10,448 nt of DNA from Halocafeteria seosinensis (Eukaryota; Sar; Bigyra; Bicosoecida), in contig LVLI01000080.1 of the NCBI GenBank assembly GCA_001687465.1, positions 188,001-198,448 of the forward strand, in the 5' to 3' direction. The notes beneath the pieces are model-generated. The model saw nothing but the letters and a program-made list of their open reading frames with translations. It had not been told where the DNA came from and searched no databases. The position numbers and the translations under genes were made by a program. This document shows positions 1 through 8,501 of the stretch, one piece after another; position 1 is the stretch's first letter; each line of letters starts with the position of its first letter.

Positions 1-431
1 TATGCGCCCGTGGGAGGTTGTACGTGTGGTTGTAGCTACATGGCGGAAATAGGCAACGGGCATTTCATGCTGCGGTGGATGTTCACCTGCCGTATTTTAT
101 TTATTTCCACCTGTATACATCCCTTTAAAAATCGTAGTGCCTTGCTTCATTGGCTTTTAAGCCACCGTGAGTATGGTGAATTCCTGGGTGAGTAGGTGAC
201 GGTTAGAGATGGCGCGTCCGAGGTCGTCGGTCGCAAGCCTTTATGTATGGGAAGTCTCCCTGTCCTACCCAATGGATATTTTGTCTGTCGGTTTGTAATG
301 ACCATGTTTCAAAGATGGAGGGCCATAGACCGAATGTTGGTAGTGTAAAGAGGGAGTGTTAGAAAGCGCGGCAATACGACGCCGTTTCTTTGGCAGACTT
401 GTCGTAGAAAACTACTCTGTTTAAGCCCACA
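1..431. other. Upstream region, no supported gene; short frame open at the left edge
   Basis: This stretch lies between the window edge and the first clear gene. One plus-strand frame is open from base 1 to a TAG ending at 195. Inside it would be a cysteine-containing peptide of about 60 residues with no domain I recognise. Its first ATG in frame is at 40, and its only start nearer the edge is a GTG at 10. It could be the tail of a gene outside the window or chance. The remainder (196-431) should hold the promoter and 5' UTR of the gene at 432. An in-frame TAG at 405-407 closes that gene's frame upstream of its ATG. I see no clear TATA box or tRNA. Confidence 0.4.
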
Positions 432-3026
432 ATGTCGTATTTGCCGTTACTTTACTACGGAACAGACGACCAGTCTGTCTCCCAGCAATACTCAGCTCAT
501 CAGGAGACAAATGGAGGGAATGAACGCGATAATCGGGATCTGCTATCCTCCATCGATCCCAGCTCGTCTTCCACGGGACGTGCTGCAAATTATGATGATT
601 CCGAGGAGTATAAACATCAAGCTAGCAGCTCGAGGGAGGGATCATCTTCCTCCTCTCCCTATAAACGACCGACAGATGACTATTATGATGAACTGAGTGC
701 AGAACTAGAGAAACTCACGGCTGGAGTTGGTCTCTTCCCAGAGAGCAGCAGTGCTCACTACGACAGACAAGAAGAGGGGGAAACCGGAGAATCCTTCTCA
801 AGGACGGAGCAGAAGAACTCCATGCATGACAGCGCCAGCCCATCAGCGACCAACGATCTCCATGGCGGCATCCGCGAGCATCGCTTTGGTTCTCATTCGT
901 TGAACAGCTCAACCTCGGCAGCCACCGGGAGTTTACAAGAACTAGCTGCTGCTATGAAGAAACCTCCTCGTCGAGCACCACCGCCAACACCAAACTCGAA
1001 AAAGAAATCGAAAGAAACTCAGATATCGCAAGAGACTTCAACGCCAGCCTCAGGGAACTCTGCTTCGCAATCGCCTGCTGGGGACAAGGCAGGGAAGAGC
1101 CACTTTGTTGATCGCTATTATCATCCCGGCCGCTTCATCCGTGGAGACCAGGAGAGCACAAAGTCTCAGAAAAAGGATGTCAAGCAGAAGATAGATGGCT
1201 ATAGTGGAACTAGGGAAGCTGCTGATTCAAAGGACAAGGAGTCCGGACTGCAACAGGTCCTCCACAGGAACGCGAAGAGCAGTCCCCGCGGGTCTGAGCG
1301 AAAGCACAATCAAGAATTAGCCGTTCAAGAACTAGGAACTGCTGCGCGCCAAGGTGGTGATCAGATCGTACCGATATCTACGGAATTCTCGACTGAAGGA
1401 GTTACAACGGTAAATGACTCCGGGAAGAGGGAAACAACTGTGCCCTCAAGGCAGGTGCGAGTGCGTCCGCCACCGGAAATAACGCAACTTGCTACGGCGG
1501 CACGTAGTAACCAGCGGAAGAAAACTGGCGCGAGCGAACGAGCGGGAAGAAGAAGCCGATCAGTTGAACCTAGAGATAGACGAGGAACAAGTACCCGTCG
1601 CCGAAAGAGCTTGACATCTCGAATTCAGCATGAAAGAGCGACACATAGTAACAGGAAAAGTTCCGTTGGTGGAGCAGATGTTTTGCGAAAACTGCTTGAT
1701 GCAACTAAGGCAGAATTGAATAGATATAGGCAACAGTTGGGAGACAAGACAGAAAATGCTCGGCTTGCTGAGGAGCGAGCTAATGCGTTGGAAAAACTGG
1801 TAAAAAATCTATCCTCGGGTACTCAGAGCAAGCTAACAGAAAACGAGGTTCAGCAGATAAGCCCCGACGCGCACCCAGTATCTGATTTGATTGGTCGGTA
1901 CCCAGAGAGTGAAGGAAACGATGGGTCAGCACGGTCTCCGCCATACCAACCATCTATTGATGCATCTGCGAACCTGAGCAATGAGCAAACGCGCTATCAT
2001 AGTGCTCCAAGTGCGAAAAGTCCTGCGGAGGCTGCATCAACACAGAAGAGAGATGCAGAGGGAAGGATTGTCCCTTCTCAAACAAATGCACTCACGACTC
2101 AAAGCGGTAGCGTTCAGGCACCTATGAAGTCGCGGGAACTTTTAAGTGGTTCCGTTTCGTACGAGTCAGGTCCGTCCCCAATAAGCATCCAGAAGGAAAT
2201 AAGGACATTTTCCCGTTCTAATAAGAGACGGCAACAAGAAACTGGGAAGTATACGAGTCTGGCTGAAAATCAAACAAGGCCCGCGCCCGGAATGATGAAC
2301 CAGCCCAACTACAGCACAATCGTTGCAGCTTCATCCGGACAGCAGAATTCCTCGCGAGCATATGACATCGTTAGCAATACTTCAGAAGCAATGAAGTATC
2401 TGTCAAGGAGAGATGTATCGCCAAAACAAGAAGAAAAAACATATTCACGAGATTCTGTGGCAATCTTTCGACGCGTATATGGCGATGTCGACTCTGTATA
2501 TCCAGGCGCGGCTTCCGCACAGTTCGAAGGAACGGATAGCACCGCCCGTAGTAAGAATGCGACTGTGTCCCGAAATGGTGGTGAGAGTGATAATATGCTC
2601 AATGAAGGATCCCGGAGAGCTCCAACTAACATTCCACTGAATGTACATCTCGACAAGACGAGTCAAGGAGTAACACCGTTTCCACGAGTAGACGACGAAG
2701 AACAGAGACCTACTTTGACTCTGGCAAATAGGCAGCAAAATTTACAGACTAACAAGGAAAGATTCCTGGAAATTGCTGGGAGACTCTCGCCGTCAACACC
2801 TGCCAGCAGTCGTCCAGCGTCTAGTGATAGAACTGGAAGCAGTAGAAGCACTGGTAGAGGACGAAGACATCGTTCAGCCAGTCCACGGCAGCCGTCTCCC
2901 ATGGCACAACAAGCTTCTTACTCGTTCCACACACAGGACCCGGAATTGTACAACCTACTACCGGAGAAGGAATACAGAGCCTTGTGTGCTATGGCGCGCA
3001 GTGCTTGGTCTAGTAGTAAGAGATAA
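432..3026 (+). CDS. Large disordered orphan protein with one short coiled coil (864 aa)
   Basis: I do not recognise this protein, but the uninterrupted 865-codon frame is strong evidence for a gene. The ATG at 432 is the first in frame after a TAG at 405 and has A at -3. The protein is very rich in Ser, Arg, Gln, Glu and Lys and looks largely disordered. It has a serine-rich N-terminus (about residues 30-75), a proline-rich stretch PPRRAPPPTP at 178-187 that could bind an SH3- or WW-like domain, and a basic Arg/Ser block at about 362-410. A heptad-like coiled coil (VLRKLLDATKAELNRYRQQL onward) covers about 417-461. An RS/SP-rich block lies at about 793-824. The last 36 residues (829-864) are less repetitive, with aromatic and leucine residues, and may be a short conserved docking motif. 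The composition would suit a scaffold or cytoskeleton-associated protein, but that is only a guess. It converges on VPS51 with 32 bp between stop codons. Confidence 0.8.
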   Translation: MSYLPLLYYGTDDQSVSQQYSAHQETNGGNERDNRDLLSSIDPSSSSTGRAANYDDSEEYKHQASSSREGSSSSSPYKRPTDDYYDELSAELEKLTAGVGLFPESSSAHYDRQEEGETGESFSRTEQKNSMHDSASPSATNDLHGGIREHRFGSHSLNSSTSAATGSLQELAAAMKKPPRRAPPPTPNSKKKSKETQISQETSTPASGNSASQSPAGDKAGKSHFVDRYYHPGRFIRGDQESTKSQKKDVKQKIDGYSGTREAADSKDKESGLQQVLHRNAKSSPRGSERKHNQELAVQELGTAARQGGDQIVPISTEFSTEGVTTVNDSGKRETTVPSRQVRVRPPPEITQLATAARSNQRKKTGASERAGRRSRSVEPRDRRGTSTRRRKSLTSRIQHERATHSNRKSSVGGADVLRKLLDATKAELNRYRQQLGDKTENARLAEERANALEKLVKNLSSGTQSKLTENEVQQISPDAHPVSDLIGRYPESEGNDGSARSPPYQPSIDASANLSNEQTRYHSAPSAKSPAEAASTQKRDAEGRIVPSQTNALTTQSGSVQAPMKSRELLSGSVSYESGPSPISIQKEIRTFSRSNKRRQQETGKYTSLAENQTRPAPGMMNQPNYSTIVAASSGQQNSSRAYDIVSNTSEAMKYLSRRDVSPKQEEKTYSRDSVAIFRRVYGDVDSVYPGAASAQFEGTDSTARSKNATVSRNGGESDNMLNEGSRRAPTNIPLNVHLDKTSQGVTPFPRVDDEEQRPTLTLANRQQNLQTNKERFLEIAGRLSPSTPASSRPASSDRTGSSRSTGRGRRHRSASPRQPSPMAQQASYSFHTQDPELYNLLPEKEYRALCAMARSAWSSSKR

Positions 3027-3058
3027 ACTGATTCTATGGGGACACTTGTTGCATTTCA
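3027..3058. other. 32-bp spacer between two convergent stop codons
   Basis: The TAA of the disordered-protein gene (3024-3026, plus strand) and the TAA of VPS51 (3059-3061, read on the minus strand) face each other across 32 bases. No AATAAA is visible here. Unless both 3' UTRs are exceptionally short, each transcript must run into the other gene's coding region. Confidence 0.85.
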
Positions 3059-6000
3059 TTAGACATGGAAAATGTCCTTGCACACCTGTGAAGCCACAGA
3101 GTAAACTATGTTGGGAGCCATGGGAGAAATTGGTACAGATTCTTCCTCTGTGTAAAAGCGATGAACTGCTTGTGTCAGCACCCCATTGAAAAGTCGATCC
3201 AGGGTCTCCTGTCTCTCCTTGGGTAGTTGCCAATATTCAGTACAGGCAAAATGCAGAGTAGCAATATCAACCTGCACCTGTTGAATCCCATAGTTGCTTA
3301 GGAAGTTACCGTTTAAGCAGCCTTCGAATGTTAATAGAGCGTGACGCATGATTATCGTGGTTAATACATTCAAGTCAAATGGATACTGGGACACGAGCTG
3401 TTGCAGACTAACATCCGTACTACCGTTTCCTCCTTTGTCGGACGCTAGCATACGTTCAATGTTCTTCTCAAAGTCCATAGCGCTGTCGTCACCAAACTTC
3501 CCCGTGAAGCTGTTTCCACGGGGTTTCTTGACCCACTTCGATAACTCTCCACCAACCCCTCCACTCAATCCCAGCATGGCCTTCCTATCCGGAACGGCGG
3601 ACGACTTCCTCCTGTTAGTGGAAGGAGGCAGCGAATTAGAGTGTCCTGACACGCCGGCAATTATCTGCCGCGCTTCAATGATTTCTTGTAAGCATAGGCG
3701 TACCGCAAGTTGGCAACTGCGGGGCTCGCTGATATGCGCCCAATCCACAGTTCTTACCCCGTGGCGCAGAGTAGCGCTCACTTTATCACAGTGCTTTTTG
3801 AGGAAGGTAGAAATTAGGTAGGAGGAGCCAATGTAGGCCCTCTTACTGAGGCTGCTTGTATCAGCTTGGCCCGACAAGCCACCAAATTCGGGACCCTCGC
3901 TACCAATCAGAGAGTCCAATTCTTTTCCGTTCGGTAGTGCATTCTGGAGATACCCCACAGCGTCCTTGACACCTTTGTCGCCCAGATGCTTGCACAACAC
4001 CGAAAGTACAAGTATACTTCCCTCTGGAACGTCTTTGGTCCACTCGGGTAAATACACCATGTTACGGCGTCTCATACCCCAAACCGATTGGCCGTCATAG
4101 GCGTCATCCTCAGCTTCAACCGATTCACTTAGATCAGTCAATATGTTTTCACTTCCTGCCCGCGCAGGATGAAACGGATCGCCAAACGCCTCACAGGCAG
4201 AGCAGATCCACAAAAGGATCTGTTTTGTTTGGCCTTGTGCCAGCACGACAAATTCCTGTGCTATATCTGGAAGCAAGTACATCCCTCCACGTACAAGAGG
4301 CTTCGTGCTACCCAGGATATATTTAATATCCTCCAAAATAGATCCATAGTTTTCTCCTGCCTTTTGGCGCAATACTCTACCAAATCTAACACGCCAATGG
4401 GAAGATTGCTCGGATGCTTCTCCATGACTCCCAGACGTTGTACGCCGCCTCTGTTCTGACGTCTCCGACTCTGTTTCTATGGTTTTCATGTATTGCGGAC
4501 CGCTGAAGCCAATCAAGCGTTCAATGAGTGTACCGCGGCAACGGGCAAACAAAACGTTAATCTGATGCCTCAGTACTTTTTCAGCTAACTCCGTGCCTCT
4601 ATCAACGAGTTGCTTTATTGGAAGACTCGAACGAACACGTCTTATATCATTTAGTAGAAGCTCCAATGCGCTCATTAATGACCGATAGGAGGACAGCTGT
4701 TCCCTATTATTAGTATTTTTTTCATCTTCATCTTCGTCATCAGAGAAATCGTTGAGAGGCTGCTCTTCTTCCTTTTCCATGGTGGCGTCAGAAGCGTCCT
4801 GGTCTTCGGACTGGGTTGCAGTAGTTTTAGCCGGATGCCTCAGCATTGGAACGCACACTTCAACTGGGGGCAACGACAGATGCTGCTTGAGTTTAGTTAA
4901 ATATGCATTAAGCAGCTCTTGGCATACAGAGTTCACAGTCAAATCCTTCTGCTCCTCTCCCTGTTCTACAACGTCGTCCCCGAATAAAGACTCAAACTTC
5001 CGAACAGCCTCAACGAGGGAATCTAAAAAATGGTAGTTCAGTTGCCGAACGAAATCATAGGAATCTTCGAAGAGGTACTTATGGCTTATGTTAGCCTGCA
5101 AAATATCCTCAGGTATAACGTTTCTAAGCTCTTCGTCTTCGTCCATCGAAAGGAGCTTGTCTGAGGTCCCATGCTGTTGTTGTAGTGAATTACGAGCGTT
5201 TTCTTGGTACGACGCGACGAAGCGATCCAAAACTCCCAATAGATGTTGACGCTGCCAAGTTAAAAACAAACCTCGCAAATTGCTGTGGGGTTCCTTCAGT
5301 TGTACCAACAACTGGATGGCCTCTATCACATCGCTAATCGCCTTTTGTGAAGAGTTTGCCTTGTCGGCGCTCTCGATCTGGTTACGCAGTTGAACTTTTA
5401 GGTCTTCAATAGTTTTCGAAGCCTCAACGTAGATCTGATGAAGAGACGGTACATGGCTATACCTGCGAAGGACGTCGGCAGCTACGTTGTAGGAACGCAC
5501 AGCTTGCGACAACGCATTAAGTTCGATGCAACGTTTTAATCTGACAGGAAGATCGAACAAAAACTCCAGCCTTTGGAGTAGTCTTCGAACTCCTATCAGC
5601 TGCTCAGTTTTGCCAATGTTTGGTCCCAGCTTTTCGTTTAAGGAATCATTCTTGTTCTTCAGTTCTGACATGTGCGAATTGAGATGCTCCATTTCGCTTT
5701 CAATTTCACCAACGCTATGTCTCATTTCCCGGATGGTATCTGTTGCACCAATAAACTTATTGTAGTTCTCATACACTAGATTTTGCATGTTTGCGTCCAA
5801 CGATTTCGTGTCCATGGCCAGTTTTTCGTCGTATGCGGCGAGTTCTGGTAGACTCTTCGAGGAGAGTTGTTCTCTTAAAAACGCTGTTGGATCGAATGCC
5901 GGCTTATCAATGTTAAGGGCTTGGCTGGACGAATGACGTGTCTGCTGCCGATGCGCTTTGCTTGGATAATGCTGTTGACTTCCCGTCTCTTGGTCTGTAT

Positions 6001-6215
6001 CTGTATATCCTTCTTCCTCTCCCCATTGCTCCTCGGACTGGTCCTCTTCTTCCTCTTCCTCATCATCGTCCAGATCTCCATAGTAGCTGTTAAGGAGCTC
6101 TCGCATCCTGTATATGAAGCAGCAAAGCGTAATGGGTGCTGTATAGGGGTAAACGGGCCTCATTTGGAAGACATTAGACGTACCTGTCCAGCTCTGCGGC
6201 GGACCCCGCGGCCAT
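3059..6215 (-). CDS. VPS51: VPS51 homologue, GARP/EARP tethering subunit (two exons, 1026 aa)
   Basis: VPS51 is a subunit of the GARP and EARP complexes, which tether endosome-derived vesicles at the trans-Golgi and at recycling endosomes. The coding sequence joins 6184-6215 and 3059-6107. Residues 12-21 (MRELLNSYYG) match the family's start. The Vps51/Vps67 core covers about 80-170, with FDPTAF at 82-87, SLDANMQNLVYENYNKFIGA at 113-132 and TDTIREMR after it. The core continues through LLQRLEFLFDLPVRLKRCIE (186-205) into helical sequence to about 260. The C-terminal YGIQQVQVD (about 950-958) matches a hallmark near the end of animal VPS51. An acidic insert follows the start (22-45) and another lies mid-protein before NNREQLSSYRSLMSALELLL. 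The protein is longer than the human one (about 780 aa), mainly through such inserts. The ATG at 6215 (AAAATGG) is favoured because splicing joins MAAGSAAELDR to MRELL. A start at 6163, inside the intron, or at 6106 is less likely. Confidence 0.93.
6108..6183 (-). other. VPS51 intron 1 (76 bp, phase 2)
   Basis: On the minus strand the donor is CAG|GTACGT (intron begins at 6183) and the acceptor is CATATACAG|G (intron ends at 6108). Splicing joins AG to G to form an Arg codon and yields MAAGSAAELDR-MRELLNSYYG. The intron happens to be open in the downstream frame and holds an ATG at 6163, so a simple ORF call would extend into it. Confidence 0.85.
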
Positions 6216-6517
6216 TTTGCTTCTTCGTACGGCGTTCTCGCACACTATTCGTGCAATATGAACAGTCGCCAGCACATTGGGCAGTAGAGCAAATAAGATA
6301 TGTATGTATGAGCCAACACTTCGGTCATCCATTGCGCAAAAACAGCTGTATGCATAATGCATGCCGCAAAAAACTAATAGCACAAAAGATTGTCATGTCA
6401 TAACTTCAACTTCGGACCGTCTGGTAGTTCATTACCCAGCTTGTATTGCCTGATGATACCACAGTATATGGGTGGGTCTCATGGTATCCCGATAGGAGGA
6501 AAGCCACATCTGGCGAG
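6216..6517. promoter_or_regulatory. Shared divergent promoter region between VPS51 and the receptor gene
   Basis: These 302 bases separate the two divergent start codons, so the promoters and 5' UTRs of both genes must lie here unless either has a further noncoding exon. No TATA box is evident. ATGs at 6453, 6468 and 6480 precede the receptor start in another frame, which stays open to a TGA at 6621-6623 and so overlaps the start of the receptor. Either the transcript begins after about 6480, or these would act as upstream ATGs, or an upstream intron removes them. Confidence 0.6.
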
Positions 6518-8445
6518 ATGTCGTCGTTTGGGAATGGCTCGATACCGAGTGGAGGAGGTGGAAGTGCTGAGCCATTCGCACCAACAACCACCAGTCACAA
6601 TAAAGTACAAGACGTTCTCCTGACTGTCTCCGGTATAATTTCGTTTCTGGGAGGGGCTACAATTATTCTCTACACCTTGAACGTCTACGGCCACCGTTTA
6701 CTACTGATCAGAAAACTACTCATTTACATCAGTACCTGCGACATCATCTGCTCGGCCGCATGGGTCTACGCTGGCCATATGACAGTCACGATGGATAGTA
6801 TATCAAACGCTTGCATCGCGCAGGGCTATGTTTTACAGTTCTTCTTCCTCGCCTCGTTTTTGTGGACGGCCTGTTTAGCGAGGCATTTACACCTAATATT
6901 TGTGAAGGAACGCTCGGTGGAAGACATGAACGTAAGTGCCACTTGACTACAGTGGCAGCCTGTTCACTCTCGTTATCCGTGTGTTTAATAAATTGCTTCC
7001 AGAGGCGAGAGCGATATTATCATATGATTTCGTGGGGTTTACCAGCGTTCTCGTTAGTTTATTTGGGAGTCAAAGCAGGTCTTGGACACAGGAGTATCGG
7101 GTTAGATGAACGACCTTGGTGTTGGATTTCTTCCACCCACAAAGATACTGCTTGGGCGATATCCGGAGCAGTGGAGCAGTTTGTTCTCTTTTTCCTTCCT
7201 TTAGTAATCGTCTTGGCACACAACACTTACGTGACCGTGAAAATTTTTAGCAGCTTACCGCGAATGCAGCGGGAGGGATTATATCAATTTCAAATGAATG
7301 GGTTTACTACTACAAATGCAGAAAACTTGGTGGCTAAGCTCTCTAAAGCTCACTCTAGGATAAGATTTCGATTGGCATTGTTTCTTTTCGTTTTTCTGCT
7401 TGTGGTCCTTCCGGGATTAATCAACCGTATATATCAGATATTTTCAGATGGACACCACCCGCAACCTACGCTAGTTTACTTGGAGGCATTTTTGTTTCCT
7501 TCGCAAGGATTTTTTAATCTTCTTGTCTATGGGATATCCGCTCGTACGCTCTCCAGGATACTTGATTGCTTTTGTCAATGCTTATATTGTATACTTCCAG
7601 AGGCGTGTTTTAAAAGGTGCGCTTCATGTTATCATCGCCCGGAGTATACCACCCAGAAAAAACTGACAGGGGAGGATCTTCTTGGAGACTCCTTTGGTAA
7701 CATGTCAGGGCCTGAAAATGATGAACTGTTTGATTTTGAATTTGCATATGGAAAGTTGAATAGCAATCTGCTTGCGTACTACGAGGATCACAATAAGAAC
7801 GGCGAACTCGTTGCTCACGACCCTCAGAGGTTTGCCAACTTAAATGAGGAATCGCTTTTTTCAACCGAAGACGGAGGTGAAAACGAAGATCTGGTTACAC
7901 AAGAAGATGCCCTGGCAGAAGGTAGATCGCTATTAGTCCCGAACGTGGGCATCAACAAAACCGAAAGCCGCTCTTCCCGATACGCCCGGAGTAACCCTCA
8001 CGCGTTTTGGCTGACTGGAAAACCAGTCGGGCAAAGAGCCATATCCACTGAAAATAAGAGAATTAGACGTCATAGAGAAGAAATGAAAGAGGATGGCGAG
8101 GTGTCGATGGTCAGTCTAGACGCGAAGTCGCATTCGCGTGCTGGGAGAAACCAAAGGGGCACCTTTAAGCCTGCGAGTTTGTTTCCCTCTTCCACGAAGA
8201 CTGAGAAAACCAGCATAACGAACAAGACAAAATCAAACAGGGGGATATTCTCCTTATTTTCAAAGAAAAATAAGAAACAGCCTCGCCGTGAGAGCGCTCA
8301 CAGCAACTTGAGCGATTCAGATCGATCAAGAGGGTCAGGAAGATCAGAGGCTCTTTCCTCGATAATGGATGCTCCCGTTAATGTAGACGATTACTTGGAG
8401 GAAAGACAAAGTCGAGGCAGTGCTGATTATTATGACAGGTTTTGA
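6518..8445 (+). CDS. Seven-helix G protein-coupled receptor, cAMP-receptor-like, with long C-terminal tail (618 aa)
   Basis: The coding sequence joins 6518-6931 and 7003-8445. The N-terminus is short, Ser/Gly-rich and has no signal peptide. I read seven membrane segments at about 32-56, 67-88, 104-129, 145-166, 187-215, 262-285 and 295-318. Family marks are C99 at the top of helix 3, a probable disulfide partner C178 in the CWI motif of loop 2, and SQGFFNLLVYG in helix 7, typical of cAMP-receptor-like GPCRs. There is no DRY or NPxxY of animal rhodopsin-type receptors. After helix 7 comes a stretch with seven cysteines (327-347), suited to palmitoylation. A tail of about 270 residues follows: acidic first, then Ser/Arg/Lys-rich with a basic amphipathic patch near 550-566 (GIFSLFSKKNKKQPRR). 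There is no kinase or PIP-kinase domain, unlike the GPCR-PIPK fusions known from oomycetes and Dictyostelium. The role would be signalling through heterotrimeric G proteins; the ligand is unknown. The ATG at 6518 is the first in frame, but an upstream exon cannot be excluded. Confidence 0.85.
6932..7002 (+). other. Receptor gene intron (71 bp, phase 0)
   Basis: The donor is AAC|GTAAGT and the acceptor is GCTTCCAG|AGG. Unspliced, the frame ends at a TGA shortly after the donor. Splicing joins SVEDMN to RRERYYHM in the second intracellular loop and restores a continuous seven-helix protein. TTAAT about 30 bases before the acceptor could serve as the branch region. Confidence 0.9.
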
Positions 8446-8501
8446 AACCTAACTAATACATATAAACTTGTGCTGCATACCTAATGTGCGATAATGTGCG
8501 T
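8446..8501. other. 56-bp convergent spacer with a duplicated 10-mer
   Basis: This spacer separates the receptor stop (TGA, 8443-8445) from the EF-hand gene stop (TAG on the minus strand, 8502-8504). It is AT-rich and contains two adjacent near-identical 10-mers, CTAATGTGCG (8481-8490) and ATAATGTGCG (8491-8500). The 3' ends of both mRNAs must fall here or within the opposite gene. No perfect AATAAA is seen. Confidence 0.75.

Noticed and set aside
2413-3189. Several overlapping frames on both strands around the end of the disordered-protein gene and the start of the convergent spacer
   Set aside because: They overlap the long intact frames of the disordered protein and VPS51, show no recognisable domain and have the composition of shadow frames.
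3348-3821. 157-codon plus-strand frame inside the VPS51 region
   Set aside because: It is antisense to conserved VPS51 coding sequence and has no independent support.
6174-6383. 69-codon minus-strand frame upstream of VPS51 as a separate small membrane protein
   Set aside because: Only its last part (from the ATG at 6215) is used, as VPS51 exon 1. The portion upstream sits in the divergent promoter, and its initiating codon has no support.
5921-6403. 160-codon plus-strand frame with hydrophobic runs, resembling a membrane protein
   Set aside because: It lies antisense to the VPS51 start and its acidic run. The hydrophobic residues are the complement of Glu/Asp codons, so this is a shadow.
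6518-8445. GPCR-PIPK fusion
   Set aside because: The C-terminal region lacks any phosphatidylinositol phosphate kinase motif and ends at a clear stop.
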